A stretch of 64,000 nt of DNA from Nannocystis exedens (GTDB lineage Bacteria > Myxococcota_A > Polyangia > Nannocystales > Nannocystaceae): the NCBI RefSeq assembly GCF_002343915.1, contig NZ_NETK01000001.1, positions 6,462,001 through 6,526,000 of the forward strand, given 5' to 3'. The notes under the pieces are model-generated. The model made no database searches. It worked only from the letters and a program-made list of their open reading frames with translations, and was not told the DNA's origin. Each line of letters begins with the position of its first letter. Within the stretch, counting starts at the first letter, position 1. Of the stretch, positions 1 through 7,307 are shown piece after piece. The translations under genes and the position numbers were made by a program.

Positions 1-2032
1 TCGCGGGGCGGTCGAACTCGAGCGCCCGGATCTCGAGCTCGTGGGGGAGCAGCACGTGGACGGTCTCGATCGGGGCGGCGTGGCGGTTGACGAGCCTGAA
101 GCGGCCGACGGCGGTGGCGTGGCCGCGCTCGGGGAAGATGTCGACGCGGACGTCGATGGCCTCGACGTGCGGCTGGGGCGAGCCCTGGTACAGGCTGTAT
201 TTGCGCTCGTACTCGGCCCGCAGCGCGTCCTCGTCTTCGCTGCTGCGGTAGATGTTGCGGACGTTGGTGTTCCAGTAGACGTAGCCGCCGACGCCGAGCC
301 AGGCGGCGCAGGCGAGGGCGAGGGCGGCGGCCCAGCGGCGGTTCATCCGCGCGCGCGCCAGCCGGACGCGGTCGCGCAGGCCGGCCGGGGTGCCGTGCAC
401 GAGCCACGGGCGGGCCAGGACCAGCAGCAGCACCGCAGAGGCGAAGTGATAGAGGTTGAACCATGCCGCGGCGGCGACGTGCGGGCCGTATTCGTTCATC
501 GCCGAGTATTCGACCTGCGGGGACCAGGCGAAGCGCAGGAGGTTGTGGTCGATGCCCCAGGCGCCGAAGGCCTGGACCAGGACCCAGTAGACGAACGCCA
601 GCAGCAGGCCGAGGTACTTGTGGTCGGCGACGACCTGGAAGAACACCCCGAGCATGCTGAGCAGCACCAGCTCGGGCCAGTAGAAGCCGTAGAGGACGCC
701 GAGGTAGACGCCCGGCTCGTAATGATGATAGCCCTTCATCGTCTGGACCAGGACGCCGCCGGCGATCATCACCGCGATCAGGGTGGCGTACACGAGGGCG
801 AGGCAGACGAGCTTGGCGACCAGGACGGCGGTCGGCGAGGTCGGGGTGACGTCGAGCAGCTGGTCGCTGCGGAGCGCTCGCTCGCGCCACATCAACTCGC
901 CGGCGTAGAGCGGGACGAGGATGATGAAGAACAGGCGGGCGTGGTTGCGGATCACGTCGATCATCGCGTACGTGACCGGCCAGGTGGGGGTGCCCCACAA
1001 GACGTCGGCGTAGCTCGAGCCGTGGACGGTGAACAGCACGCCGACCGCGGCGAAGGCGAGGAAGGTCCGGTCGCGCACGAGGCCGAGGTAGTAGAAGCGG
1101 ACCTGCGCGAGCAGGCGCGTGAGGTCGACGGCGAGGCCCCGGCGCGGGGTGACGACCGGCAGCGGCGCGGGCCGGCGTGCGACGCCTTCGAGCTCCAGCC
1201 AGCGCCGCGGCTTGCGGCCGCGGATGCCGCGAGCGGCGTCCATGCGGAACACCGCGTGGGCCGCGAGGAGCGCCAGCAGGGCGAGGCCGATCCACAGCAG
1301 GCGGTTGTAGAGCAGGAGGCCCTCGAGCGCGGTGACGAGGGTGTTCTTCTCGACGATGGTCCAGTAGCGCTCGGCGAGGTCGGTGGTGGCGAGGCCGAAC
1401 GGGTCGAGCAGGCCGGCGAAGAGCTCGTTGTCGAGCTTGCTCAGCGACTCCGTGGCGATCGAGTAGCCGAGGAAGAACATTACGCCCTGCACGTACACGG
1501 CCATGTAGCTGCGGGTCAGCACGCCGACGGCGAAGTACAGCGCGGACAGCAGGAAGGTGTTGGGCACGACGTAGAAGACGAGCGGGACCAGGTAGGCGCC
1601 CGGGACGTACGGCCCGAGCTTGTCGGGGTCGAGCCACGGCATGTGCGCGCCGAGCCACAGGCCGATCACGCTGCAGGAGAACACCAGGAGGTTGACGACG
1701 TAGGCGCCGAGGAAGCGGCCGAACACGAAGCTCGACTTGCGCAGGCGGGTGGTGAACAGCAGCTCGTGGGTCTTGAACTCGAAGTCGCGGAGGACGGCGG
1801 TGCCGGCGATCGCGGACACGAGGACCGAGCCGATCAGGGTGACGTGCGCGACGCTGCGGTTCAGCAGCCACGGCGCGTCGAGGTTCACGGCGCCGCCGAA
1901 GACCATGCTGGCGAAGCCGGTGGCCGTGAACAGGAACGCCAGCAGCAGCACCGCCAGCATGTAGAAGTAGGTGACGGGCCGCTGCAGGTGATACGCCAGC
2001 TCGTGGCGGGCGAAGCTCAGGAGCTGGGTCAC
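1..2032 (-). CDS. ABC-2 type permease fused to M1-aminopeptidase-like domain (partial)
   Basis: Membrane subunit of an ABC transporter, cut off by the window edge (677 codons seen). Reading the minus strand from a GTG at 2032 gives an N-terminal hydrophobic permease block, a second ABC-2 permease block (about residues 350-550) and a last membrane helix near residues 562-585 that starts MNRRWAAALAL. A soluble part then begins that resembles the N-terminal beta domain of M1 peptidases (VDIFPERGHATAVGRFRLVN). Proteins of the kind ABC permease/M1 aminopeptidase are known, and the missing C-terminus would be expected to hold HExxH. The GTG overlaps the TGA of the ATPase gene (GTGA at 2029-2032), so the two are translationally coupled. 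The fusion is an inference because the catalytic part is outside the window. Confidence 0.75.
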   Translation of the reverse strand, partial: MTQLLSFARHELAYHLQRPVTYFYMLAVLLLAFLFTATGFASMVFGGAVNLDAPWLLNRSVAHVTLIGSVLVSAIAGTAVLRDFEFKTHELLFTTRLRKSSFVFGRFLGAYVVNLLVFSCSVIGLWLGAHMPWLDPDKLGPYVPGAYLVPLVFYVVPNTFLLSALYFAVGVLTRSYMAVYVQGVMFFLGYSIATESLSKLDNELFAGLLDPFGLATTDLAERYWTIVEKNTLVTALEGLLLYNRLLWIGLALLALLAAHAVFRMDAARGIRGRKPRRWLELEGVARRPAPLPVVTPRRGLAVDLTRLLAQVRFYYLGLVRDRTFLAFAAVGVLFTVHGSSYADVLWGTPTWPVTYAMIDVIRNHARLFFIILVPLYAGELMWRERALRSDQLLDVTPTSPTAVLVAKLVCLALVYATLIAVMIAGGVLVQTMKGYHHYEPGVYLGVLYGFYWPELVLLSMLGVFFQVVADHKYLGLLLAFVYWVLVQAFGAWGIDHNLLRFAWSPQVEYSAMNEYGPHVAAAAWFNLYHFASAVLLLVLARPWLVHGTPAGLRDRVRLARARMNRRWAAALALACAAWLGVGGYVYWNTNVRNIYRSSEDEDALRAEYERKYSLYQGSPQPHVEAIDVRVDIFPERGHATAVGRFRLVNRHAAPIETVHVLLPHELEIRALEFDRPA

Positions 2033-2928
2033 GGCGCCCTCCGCGTCCGGCCGGTGATGTGGAAGAAGTACACGTCCTCGAGGTCGGGCTCGATCGGCTC
2101 GAAGCCGGGGCCGGGCGACTCGGGGTGGTGGACGTGGACGAGGGGACGACCGGCGACGAGGCGGGTCGCGATCACGTGCAGGTCGCGCTGCAGCTCCGGC
2201 AGCTCGGTTCGGGTGGTGACGCGGCGCCAGATCTGCCCGCGCAGCCCGGCGACCGCCGCCGCCGGCGAGCCGGCGTACAGCACCTCGCCGTGGCTGATGA
2301 TCGCGAACTGGCTGCACAGCTCGTGCACGTCCTCGACGATGTGCGTGCTGAGGATGACGACGATGTCCTGACCGATCTCGCCCAGCAGGTCGAGGAAGCG
2401 GTGGCGCTCGGTCGGGTCGAGGCCGGCGGTCGGCTCGTCGACGATCACGAGGCGCGGGCGGCCGAGCAGGGCGATGGCGATCCCCAGGCGCTGCTTCATG
2501 CCGCCCGAGAAGCCGCCCACGGCCTGCTTGCGGACCGGGGCGAGGTTGGTCTGCTCGAGCAGGGCGCCGACCTGGGCGGCGCGCTCGCGGCGGTCGATCA
2601 CGCCCTTCAGCACGGCGAAGTGGTCGAGGATCGTCTCGGCGGAGAGGTTGGGGTAGAGGCCGAACTCCTGCGGGAGGTAGCCGAGGACCTCGCGCAGGCG
2701 CTCCTTGTGCTTCAAGACGTCGAGGGCGCCGAATTCGACGGCGCCGCTGTCGGGGTCCTGGAGCGTGGCGAGCGTGCGCATCAGCGTCGACTTGCCGGCG
2801 CCGTTCGGTCCGAGCAGGCCGAACATGCCGGCGGAGATCGCCAAGTTGACGTTTTTCAGCGCGCGTACGCCGTTGGGATAGGTCTTACAGAGATCGCGGA
2901 CTGTCAGTCGAGAACCATCGGGAGCCAT
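2029..2928 (-). CDS. ABC transporter ATP-binding protein
   Basis: ATPase subunit (299 aa) that powers the downstream permease. Visible motifs are Walker A GPNGAGKST, the Q-loop region YLPQEFGLYP, the signature FSGGMKQR, Walker B RLVIVDEPTAGLDP and a switch histidine in LSTHIVEDV. The C-terminal about 80 residues (IWRRVTTRTELPEL onward) resemble the accessory tail of ABC-2 exporter ATPases. An in-frame start further upstream at 3054 exists, but the ATG at 2928 has CAGGA at a suitable distance and begins right before the conserved LTVRDLCKTYPNG. It is first in an operon with the permease. The substrate cannot be told from sequence; ABC/M1 systems may export or process peptides, but that is not shown here. 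Confidence 0.9.
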   Translation of the reverse strand: MAPDGSRLTVRDLCKTYPNGVRALKNVNLAISAGMFGLLGPNGAGKSTLMRTLATLQDPDSGAVEFGALDVLKHKERLREVLGYLPQEFGLYPNLSAETILDHFAVLKGVIDRRERAAQVGALLEQTNLAPVRKQAVGGFSGGMKQRLGIAIALLGRPRLVIVDEPTAGLDPTERHRFLDLLGEIGQDIVVILSTHIVEDVHELCSQFAIISHGEVLYAGSPAAAVAGLRGQIWRRVTTRTELPELQRDLHVIATRLVAGRPLVHVHHPESPGPGFEPIEPDLEDVYFFHITGRTRRAP

Positions 2929-3043
2929 CGCGGTCCTGACAGCGCGCACTCGCGGTGGTTCCCGCGCCATGACGATGGATGGCGACCTGGGGCGGCGCAC
3001 TCGCCGCGGGCGATCCCGGCCGGCCCCTGAACGAATGATGCGT

Positions 3044-3069
3044 GGTGTCGACATTCGAATGTCGACACC
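3044..3069. promoter_or_regulatory. 26-bp perfect palindrome, candidate operator
   Basis: Left arm GGTGTCGACATTC and right arm GAATGTCGACACC are exact reverse complements with no spacer. It lies 116 bases upstream of the ABC ATPase start. The perfect dyad suggests a dimeric regulator site. No matching regulator gene adjoins it except the TetR at 4291, which has a better candidate site of its own. Confidence 0.45.
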
Positions 3070-3084
3070 CTGTCGTCACGACAA

Positions 3085-3098
3085 TGTCCCGAAGGACA
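3085..3098. repeat. Short hairpin repeat TGTCC-CGAA-GGACA
   Basis: Five-base inverted repeat around a four-base loop, one copy of a family seen many times in the window. A divergent copy, TGTTC-GAAA-AGACA, lies at 3307-3320. Confidence 0.6.
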
Positions 3099-3378
3099 GG
3101 CGTGCTCGACCTCGTGCGCCTGCGCGGCACCGTGCGAGCGTCCACGCGGGCCGCGCCAAGGCTCAACGCATGGAAGACTCGACGATGCCGGCGAGGGGCC
3201 CGCGGGTGCTGGCCAGCGTGGTCGCGCTGTGGCGGTGAGCTGGGTCTGGGCCCGGCGCTGACCGGGTTCAGGGAGTCGCGCGGGCGACATGATGCGCTTC
3301 GAGACATGTTCGAAAAGACAGGCGTTTCGGCGAGGTGCGAGGCGCGGAAACGAGCGCCACACGAGCGAAATCGGACAT

Positions 3379-3408
3379 TTGACTTTAGTCGACAATATTG
3401 AATATTGT
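3379..3408 (+). promoter_or_regulatory. Promoter with overlapping palindromic operator
   Basis: A -35-like TTGACT (3379-3384) and a -10-like TATTGT (3403-3408) are 18 bases apart, an AT-rich island in GC-rich DNA. The palindrome ACAATATT-G-AATATTGT (3392-3408) covers the spacer end and the -10 box. It stands just before the lipoprotein/NAD(P)H-binding/TetR operon, so autorepression by that TetR protein is the simplest reading (inference). Confidence 0.6.
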
Positions 3409-3413
3409 TTCGC

Positions 3414-3614
3414 ATGCTCAGCTTCACCACGCCCGACAGGCTGCAGGCGCTCGCGGTCGTGATGTGCCTGTCGGCCTGCAGCGAGGAGGTTGCGATGACC
3501 GAGACCGAGGTGGCGGCCGCCGACGAGGCGGCGGTGTTGCGCATGTTCGAACGGGTTCTGCGCGGCGTGGCGGGGGTGCCGAGCGGGCCGCTGCGGCCGC
3601 AAGGAGGATCGTGA
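3414..3614 (+). CDS. Small putative lipoprotein
   Basis: A 66-residue protein with a short N-terminal hydrophobic stretch ending in a lipobox-like LSAC (MLSFTTPDRLQALAVVMCLSACSEE), then an acidic, Ala-rich stretch. The stop TGA (3612-3614) overlaps the ATG of the next gene, and that gene's AAGGAGG ribosome site (3601-3607) lies inside this frame, which fits translational coupling. The ATG at 3414 is chosen; a TTG at 3405 is possible but lies in the -10 box. No family recognised. The N-terminus is an imperfect signal peptide, so export is uncertain. Confidence 0.45.
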   Translation: MLSFTTPDRLQALAVVMCLSACSEEVAMTETEVAAADEAAVLRMFERVLRGVAGVPSGPLRPQGGS

Positions 3615-4249
3615 TGCGGCTCGCGGTGTTCGGCGCGACGGGTGGCACCGGCGAGCAATTGGTCGAGCAGGCGCTGCAGGCCGGGCACGCCGTGACGGCG
3701 GTGGTGCGCCGGCCGGAGGCGGTGAAGCTGCAGCACGCGCGGCTCACGGTGCGCCGCGGCGACGTGCTCGACGCGGGCGACGTCGAGGCGGCGATCGCGG
3801 GTCACGACGCGGTGCTGTCGGCGCTCGGGCCTCGCAGCGCGCGCGCGCCGACGACGATCTGCCGGGATGCGGTGGGCCACATGCTGGCGGCGATGGAGCG
3901 CTGCGGGGTGCGGCGGATCAGCTGCGTCTCGTCGCTCGCGCTCGGCGACGGCGCGCTGCAGTCGTGGCCGGCGCGGCTGTTCATGCGCCACGTGCTGCAG
4001 CCGCTGCTGCGCCACCCGTTCGACGACCTGCGGGCGATGGAGGCGAGGCTGCGCTCGAGCTCGCTCGAGTGGACGATCGTGCGGCCGCCGCGGCTGACGA
4101 ACGGGCGGCGGCTCGGTCGCTATCGTTACGCGATCGACACGCCGCTGGCGCGGGCGACGACGATCTCTCGCGCGGACCTCGCCGACTCCATGCTGGCGCA
4201 CCTCGACGACCGGGCGACCGTACGCGCGGTGGTCGAGGTCGCGTACTGA
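3614..4249 (+). CDS. NAD(P)H-binding protein, atypical short-chain reductase family
   Basis: Cytoplasmic Rossmann-fold protein (211 aa) of the NAD(P)H-binding/NmrA-like type. It starts MRLAVFGATGGTGEQLVEQA with the dinucleotide motif GATGGTG at residues 7-13, then VVRRPEAV (NADP-phosphate-binding type Arg), a VLSALGP strand and an ISCVSSLALGD active-site-like strand. The length fits the family. An AAGGAGG ribosome site precedes it and it overlaps the lipoprotein stop (TGATG). The TetR gene follows 41 bases later in the same direction. Substrate unknown; such proteins reduce small molecules or sense redox state. Confidence 0.85.
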   Translation: MRLAVFGATGGTGEQLVEQALQAGHAVTAVVRRPEAVKLQHARLTVRRGDVLDAGDVEAAIAGHDAVLSALGPRSARAPTTICRDAVGHMLAAMERCGVRRISCVSSLALGDGALQSWPARLFMRHVLQPLLRHPFDDLRAMEARLRSSSLEWTIVRPPRLTNGRRLGRYRYAIDTPLARATTISRADLADSMLAHLDDRATVRAVVEVAY

Positions 4250-4290
4250 CGCCGCGGCTGCGGTATGGTGGCCGCGCCCGAGACGACGCG

Positions 4291-4956
4291 ATGGCGAAGC
4301 CCGAAGCCCGTCCGTATCACTCGCCCGCGCGCCGCCGCCAGGCCGACGCGACGCGCCAGCAGATCCTCGCGGCCGCGCGCACGCTGCTGGCGGCGCACGG
4401 CTACGAGGGCACGACGATCGACGCGATCGCCCGCGCCGCAGGCGTGGCCGCGCCGACGGTGTACGCGGCGTTCGGCTCGAAGCGCGGGATCGTGGCGGAG
4501 CTGATCAATCAGGGGCGGTTCGGGCCGGCGTACGAGACGGCGGTGACGGCGGCGCTGTCGACCGCAGAGCCGGCGCAGCGGCTGGCATTCGCGGCGAAGA
4601 TCGCCCGCACCGTCTACGAGGGCGAGCGCGCCGAGATGGAGCTGCTGCGCGGGGTCGGGGTGGTGGCGCCGGAGCTGGCGGCGCTCGAGCGCGAGGGCGA
4701 GCTCGACCGCCGCGAGGCCCAGCGCGTGGTCGTCGAGGCGCTGGCCGAGGCGGGGCAGCTGCGCGAGGATCTCGACGTCGAGGCGGCGCGCGACGTGCTG
4801 TGGGCGATGACCGGTCGCGAGCTGTTCCGTCTGCTGGTGCTCGAGCGCGGCTGGTCGGCCGATCGCTGGCAGGAGTGGTTGGCGGAGATGCTGGCGTCGG
4901 CGCTCCTGCGCGACGACGCGGCGGGGCGCAAGCCGACGAAGAAGAAGCGAGGGTGA
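4291..4956 (+). CDS. TetR/AcrR family transcriptional regulator
   Basis: A 221-residue repressor-type protein. An N-terminal helix-turn-helix (RQQILAAARTLLAAHGYEGTTIDAIARAAGVAAPTVYAAFGSK, about residues 20-65) is followed by an all-helical ligand domain and a basic tail (RKPTKKKRG). It is third in an operon with the lipoprotein and NAD(P)H-binding genes, whose promoter carries a palindrome over the -10 box at 3392-3408; autoregulation is likely but inferred. The inducer is unknown. Confidence 0.9.
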   Translation: MAKPEARPYHSPARRRQADATRQQILAAARTLLAAHGYEGTTIDAIARAAGVAAPTVYAAFGSKRGIVAELINQGRFGPAYETAVTAALSTAEPAQRLAFAAKIARTVYEGERAEMELLRGVGVVAPELAALEREGELDRREAQRVVVEALAEAGQLREDLDVEAARDVLWAMTGRELFRLLVLERGWSADRWQEWLAEMLASALLRDDAAGRKPTKKKRG

Positions 4957-5130
4957 GCTGCGACGAGCGCGCGGCTGCGGCGAGGTCCGTGGGGTGATGC
5001 CGGGGGCGTGAGGCGATCGAGCCGCGATCGCCGAGCCTTGCTCGAGCGACGCGCGGCTGCGGTGGGCGATGCGGTGCGTGCGGAGAGGCGAGGTGTCAGG
5101 AAGTGTTTCGTGCGCGCCGGTACGCCGACG

Positions 5131-5238
5131 ATGGCCGGGACCTTCTTGTTCTCGCTCGAGGCGGCGCCGAAGGAGGACAACCCCGGCTGCCCGACGGTGC
5201 CGGCGTTCATGACGTGGGAGCTGATCGTCAACGAGTGA
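5131..5238 (+). pseudogene. Possible gene remnant or very small protein
   Basis: In the 580-base stretch 4957-5536 the only protein-like segment is 35 residues starting MAGTFLFSLEAAPKE. Its balanced composition stands out from the Arg-rich noise around it. The same frame is open upstream to 5008 without protein-like sequence. A 12-bp stem hairpin begins 13 bases after its stop, so a real transcript may end here. It could be the tail of a decayed gene or a real microprotein. No family recognised. Confidence 0.3.
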
Positions 5239-5251
5239 CGAGGGGCGCCTC

Positions 5252-5280
5252 CGCTGCCGGACCGCGCGGGTCCGGCAGCG
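5252..5280. terminator. Strong GC hairpin, likely terminator
   Basis: CGCTGCCGGACC (5252-5263) and GGTCCGGCAGCG (5269-5280) form a perfect 12-bp stem with a 5-base loop. There is no clear T tract, which is common in high-GC genomes. It follows the small frame ending at 5238. Confidence 0.55.
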
Positions 5281-5536
5281 CCACCGTCGCGGGGCCCGGT
5301 GGCCATTGTGTGGAGTGCGTGACCGTTCGCTCGCGGCGCGGAGCGAGTTCGAGCGAGCGCGCGCGACGGGCGAAATTTTTCGCCGGAGGTCGCGCTCGCA
5401 CCGGGGCGCGCCGAATGAGTTTGCAGCAACGACCCGAGCTCGATCGCCGACTCGCGACGGGCGCGACGGGAGCGCCGGCCTCCGCGATCTTCGACGGCTC
5501 GCCGGACGCTGCACGATCTGCTTACCATCCTGCCGC

Positions 5537-7198
5537 ATGAATCTTTGTTCTTGGGGTGGAAGGGGCGCGTTCGCGGCGATGCTCGTCGCCGCTGGATGCG
5601 GGGACAGCGGCGGCGCGGCGACGACCGAGACGATGACCGAGCCGGAGACGACGCAGGCGACGACCAGCGGCGGCAGCACGAGCGAGCCGGCGCCGACGAC
5701 CGGCGCGCCGACGACGAGCGAGACCAGCGACGGCACCGGCAGCGCGAGCGAGGTGACGACGGGCACCGACGGCACGACGACCACGAGCACGACCGAGGCG
5801 GCGACGACCGAGGCGGCGACGACCGAGGCGGAGACGACCGAGCCGGGCACGAGCACCGGCCCGGCGCCGATCTGCGGCGACGGCAACGTCGACGACGGCG
5901 AGGCCTGCGACGCCGGCCCGGACAACGCGGACGACGGCGCGTGCACGCTGGCCTGCGCCGAGGCGGTGTGCGGCGACGGGCTCGTGCAGGCGGGCGTCGA
6001 GGCGTGCGACGACGGCGACGCGATCGACGACGACGAATGTACCAACGCCTGCGCGCTGGCGAGCTGCGGCGACGGCAAGCTGCAGCGCGGCGAGGAGTGC
6101 GACGACGGCAACCTGGACGACAGCGACGCGTGCCTCGGCACCTGCCTGCCGGCGACCTGCGGCGACGGTCACGTGCAGGCGGGCGTCGAGGCGTGCGACG
6201 ACAACAACCAGGACGACACCGACGCCTGCCTCACCAGCTGCTCGGCGGCCAGCTGCGGCGACGGGCACGTGCAGGCGGGCGTCGAGGCGTGCGACGACGG
6301 CAACGACGAGCAGACCGACGCCTGCCTCGACGACTGCACCGCGGCGAAGTGCGGCGACGGGCACGTGCAGGCGGGCGTCGAGGCGTGCGACGACGGCAAC
6401 GCCGAGGACGGCGACGCCTGCCTCACGGACTGCACCGCGGCGAAGTGCGGCGACGGCGTGCTGCACGTCGGCGTCGAGGCGTGCGACGACGGCAACATGG
6501 TCGACGGCGACGGCTGCACCAGCGTCTGCATTGTGCCTCAGACCTGCGAAGATCTGCACGCCGCGCTGCCGCTGCTGCCGAGCGACGTGTACACGATCGA
6601 CCCCGACGGCGTCGGCGGCCAGCCGGGCTTCCCCGTGTTCTGCGACATGGTCACCGCCGGCGGCGGCTGGACCCTGCTCGAGCGCAGCCCGTTCGGCGCG
6701 CAGACGATCGGCAAGGCGCTTTACAACGACGTCCCGGTCAACGCGGCCGACCCCGCCGACGCCCGCCACCGCCTCACCAAGGCGACGATGACGGTGCTGC
6801 GCGACCTGTCGACCGACATGCGCATCGACTGCCGCGGGAGCGATTATCTGCTGACCGCGGCGACCAACCTGTTCAACGGGCAGGGCGGGCCGAACAGCTG
6901 CTTCAACTGGACGCAGGTGCTGTACAAGGAGGCCAGCCTCAAGGGCAACTTCGTGCAGAACAAGACGATCTGCACCTGGCACGTCGGCACCTCCGAGGGC
7001 TGCGCCGGGGCGTGGCACATCGACGAGGTCGCGCAGAACCAGTACGGCTGCGGCCTGAACAACTACCCGTGGAAGGGCGCGGCGGTGGTCTCGCCCTCGG
7101 CCGACACGTTCGCCAGCGACCCCAACACCATCGACGCGGTGGGCCCGGTCCACGACTGCCACAAGGCGGGCGCGGCCCGCTGGGTGATGGTGCGCTGA
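5537..7198 (+). CDS. Lipoprotein with myxobacterial Cys-rich repeats and fibrinogen-like C-terminal domain
   Basis: Predicted surface lipoprotein of 553 aa. It begins with a lipoprotein signal (MNLCSWGGRGAFAAMLVAAGCGDS) and a long Thr/Ser/Glu-rich linker (about residues 25-112). Six or more repeats of the DUF4215/myxococcus Cys-rich type follow, pattern CGDGxVQAGVEACDDGNxxxxDACLxxC (about 113-333). The C-terminal about 215 residues look like a fibrinogen-C/collagen-C type fold (PVFCDMVTAGGGWTLLERS). Several repeats are identical at DNA level over about 40 bases (for example near 6169, 6259 and 6358), a sign of recent internal duplication or conversion. A role in binding sugars or surfaces is known for such domains elsewhere; here it is inference. 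Confidence 0.88.
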   Translation: MNLCSWGGRGAFAAMLVAAGCGDSGGAATTETMTEPETTQATTSGGSTSEPAPTTGAPTTSETSDGTGSASEVTTGTDGTTTTSTTEAATTEAATTEAETTEPGTSTGPAPICGDGNVDDGEACDAGPDNADDGACTLACAEAVCGDGLVQAGVEACDDGDAIDDDECTNACALASCGDGKLQRGEECDDGNLDDSDACLGTCLPATCGDGHVQAGVEACDDNNQDDTDACLTSCSAASCGDGHVQAGVEACDDGNDEQTDACLDDCTAAKCGDGHVQAGVEACDDGNAEDGDACLTDCTAAKCGDGVLHVGVEACDDGNMVDGDGCTSVCIVPQTCEDLHAALPLLPSDVYTIDPDGVGGQPGFPVFCDMVTAGGGWTLLERSPFGAQTIGKALYNDVPVNAADPADARHRLTKATMTVLRDLSTDMRIDCRGSDYLLTAATNLFNGQGGPNSCFNWTQVLYKEASLKGNFVQNKTICTWHVGTSEGCAGAWHIDEVAQNQYGCGLNNYPWKGAAVVSPSADTFASDPNTIDAVGPVHDCHKAGAARWVMVR

Positions 7199-7208
7199 AT
7201 CGGTGACA

Positions 7209-7256
7209 TGTCCTGAGGGACAGGCGGTGTTCGACGCGCGTCTGTCCCGCGGGGCA
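7209..7256. terminator. Pair of inverted short hairpins between convergent genes
   Basis: Two copies of the dispersed hairpin repeat, TGTCC-TGAG-GGACA (7209-7222) and TGTCC-CGCG-GGGCA (7243-7256), lie just after the fibrinogen-like gene and before the P450 stop. Their flanks (ACATG one side, GGC the other) show they point in opposite directions. Position suggests bidirectional transcription stop; this is inferred. Confidence 0.5.
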
Positions 7257-7307
7257 TGTCGGAGCATTGCCGCGCCAGCCGGCAAGGCGGGGCGACGCGA
7301 GCGGGGC

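Larger units (their letters stand above)
2929..3378. other. Intergenic region with palindrome and hairpin repeats
   Basis: About 450 bases between the ABC ATPase start and the next promoter. No convincing gene is seen; the open frames on both strands have random-looking translations rich in Arg and Pro. It holds a 26-bp perfect palindrome (3044-3069) and two copies of the window-wide short hairpin repeat (3085-3098 and a weak one at 3307-3320). It probably holds the promoter of the ABC operon. Confidence 0.5.

Noticed and set aside
41..2371. Very long open frame on the plus strand (776 codons)
   Set aside because: It is the antisense shadow of the ABC permease and ATPase genes. The translation is made of Asp, Val, Ala, Gly, Glu and Arg without hydrophobic core or motifs, while the minus strand encodes clear permease and Walker motifs.
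5640..5860. ACG/GAC-rich tract looking like a DNA repeat
   Set aside because: It encodes the Thr/Ser/Glu-rich linker of the lipoprotein and is explained by amino-acid composition.
5880..6540. Regular repeat units considered as a CRISPR-like array
   Set aside because: Units are in frame inside a coding gene and encode Cys-rich protein repeats without unique spacers.
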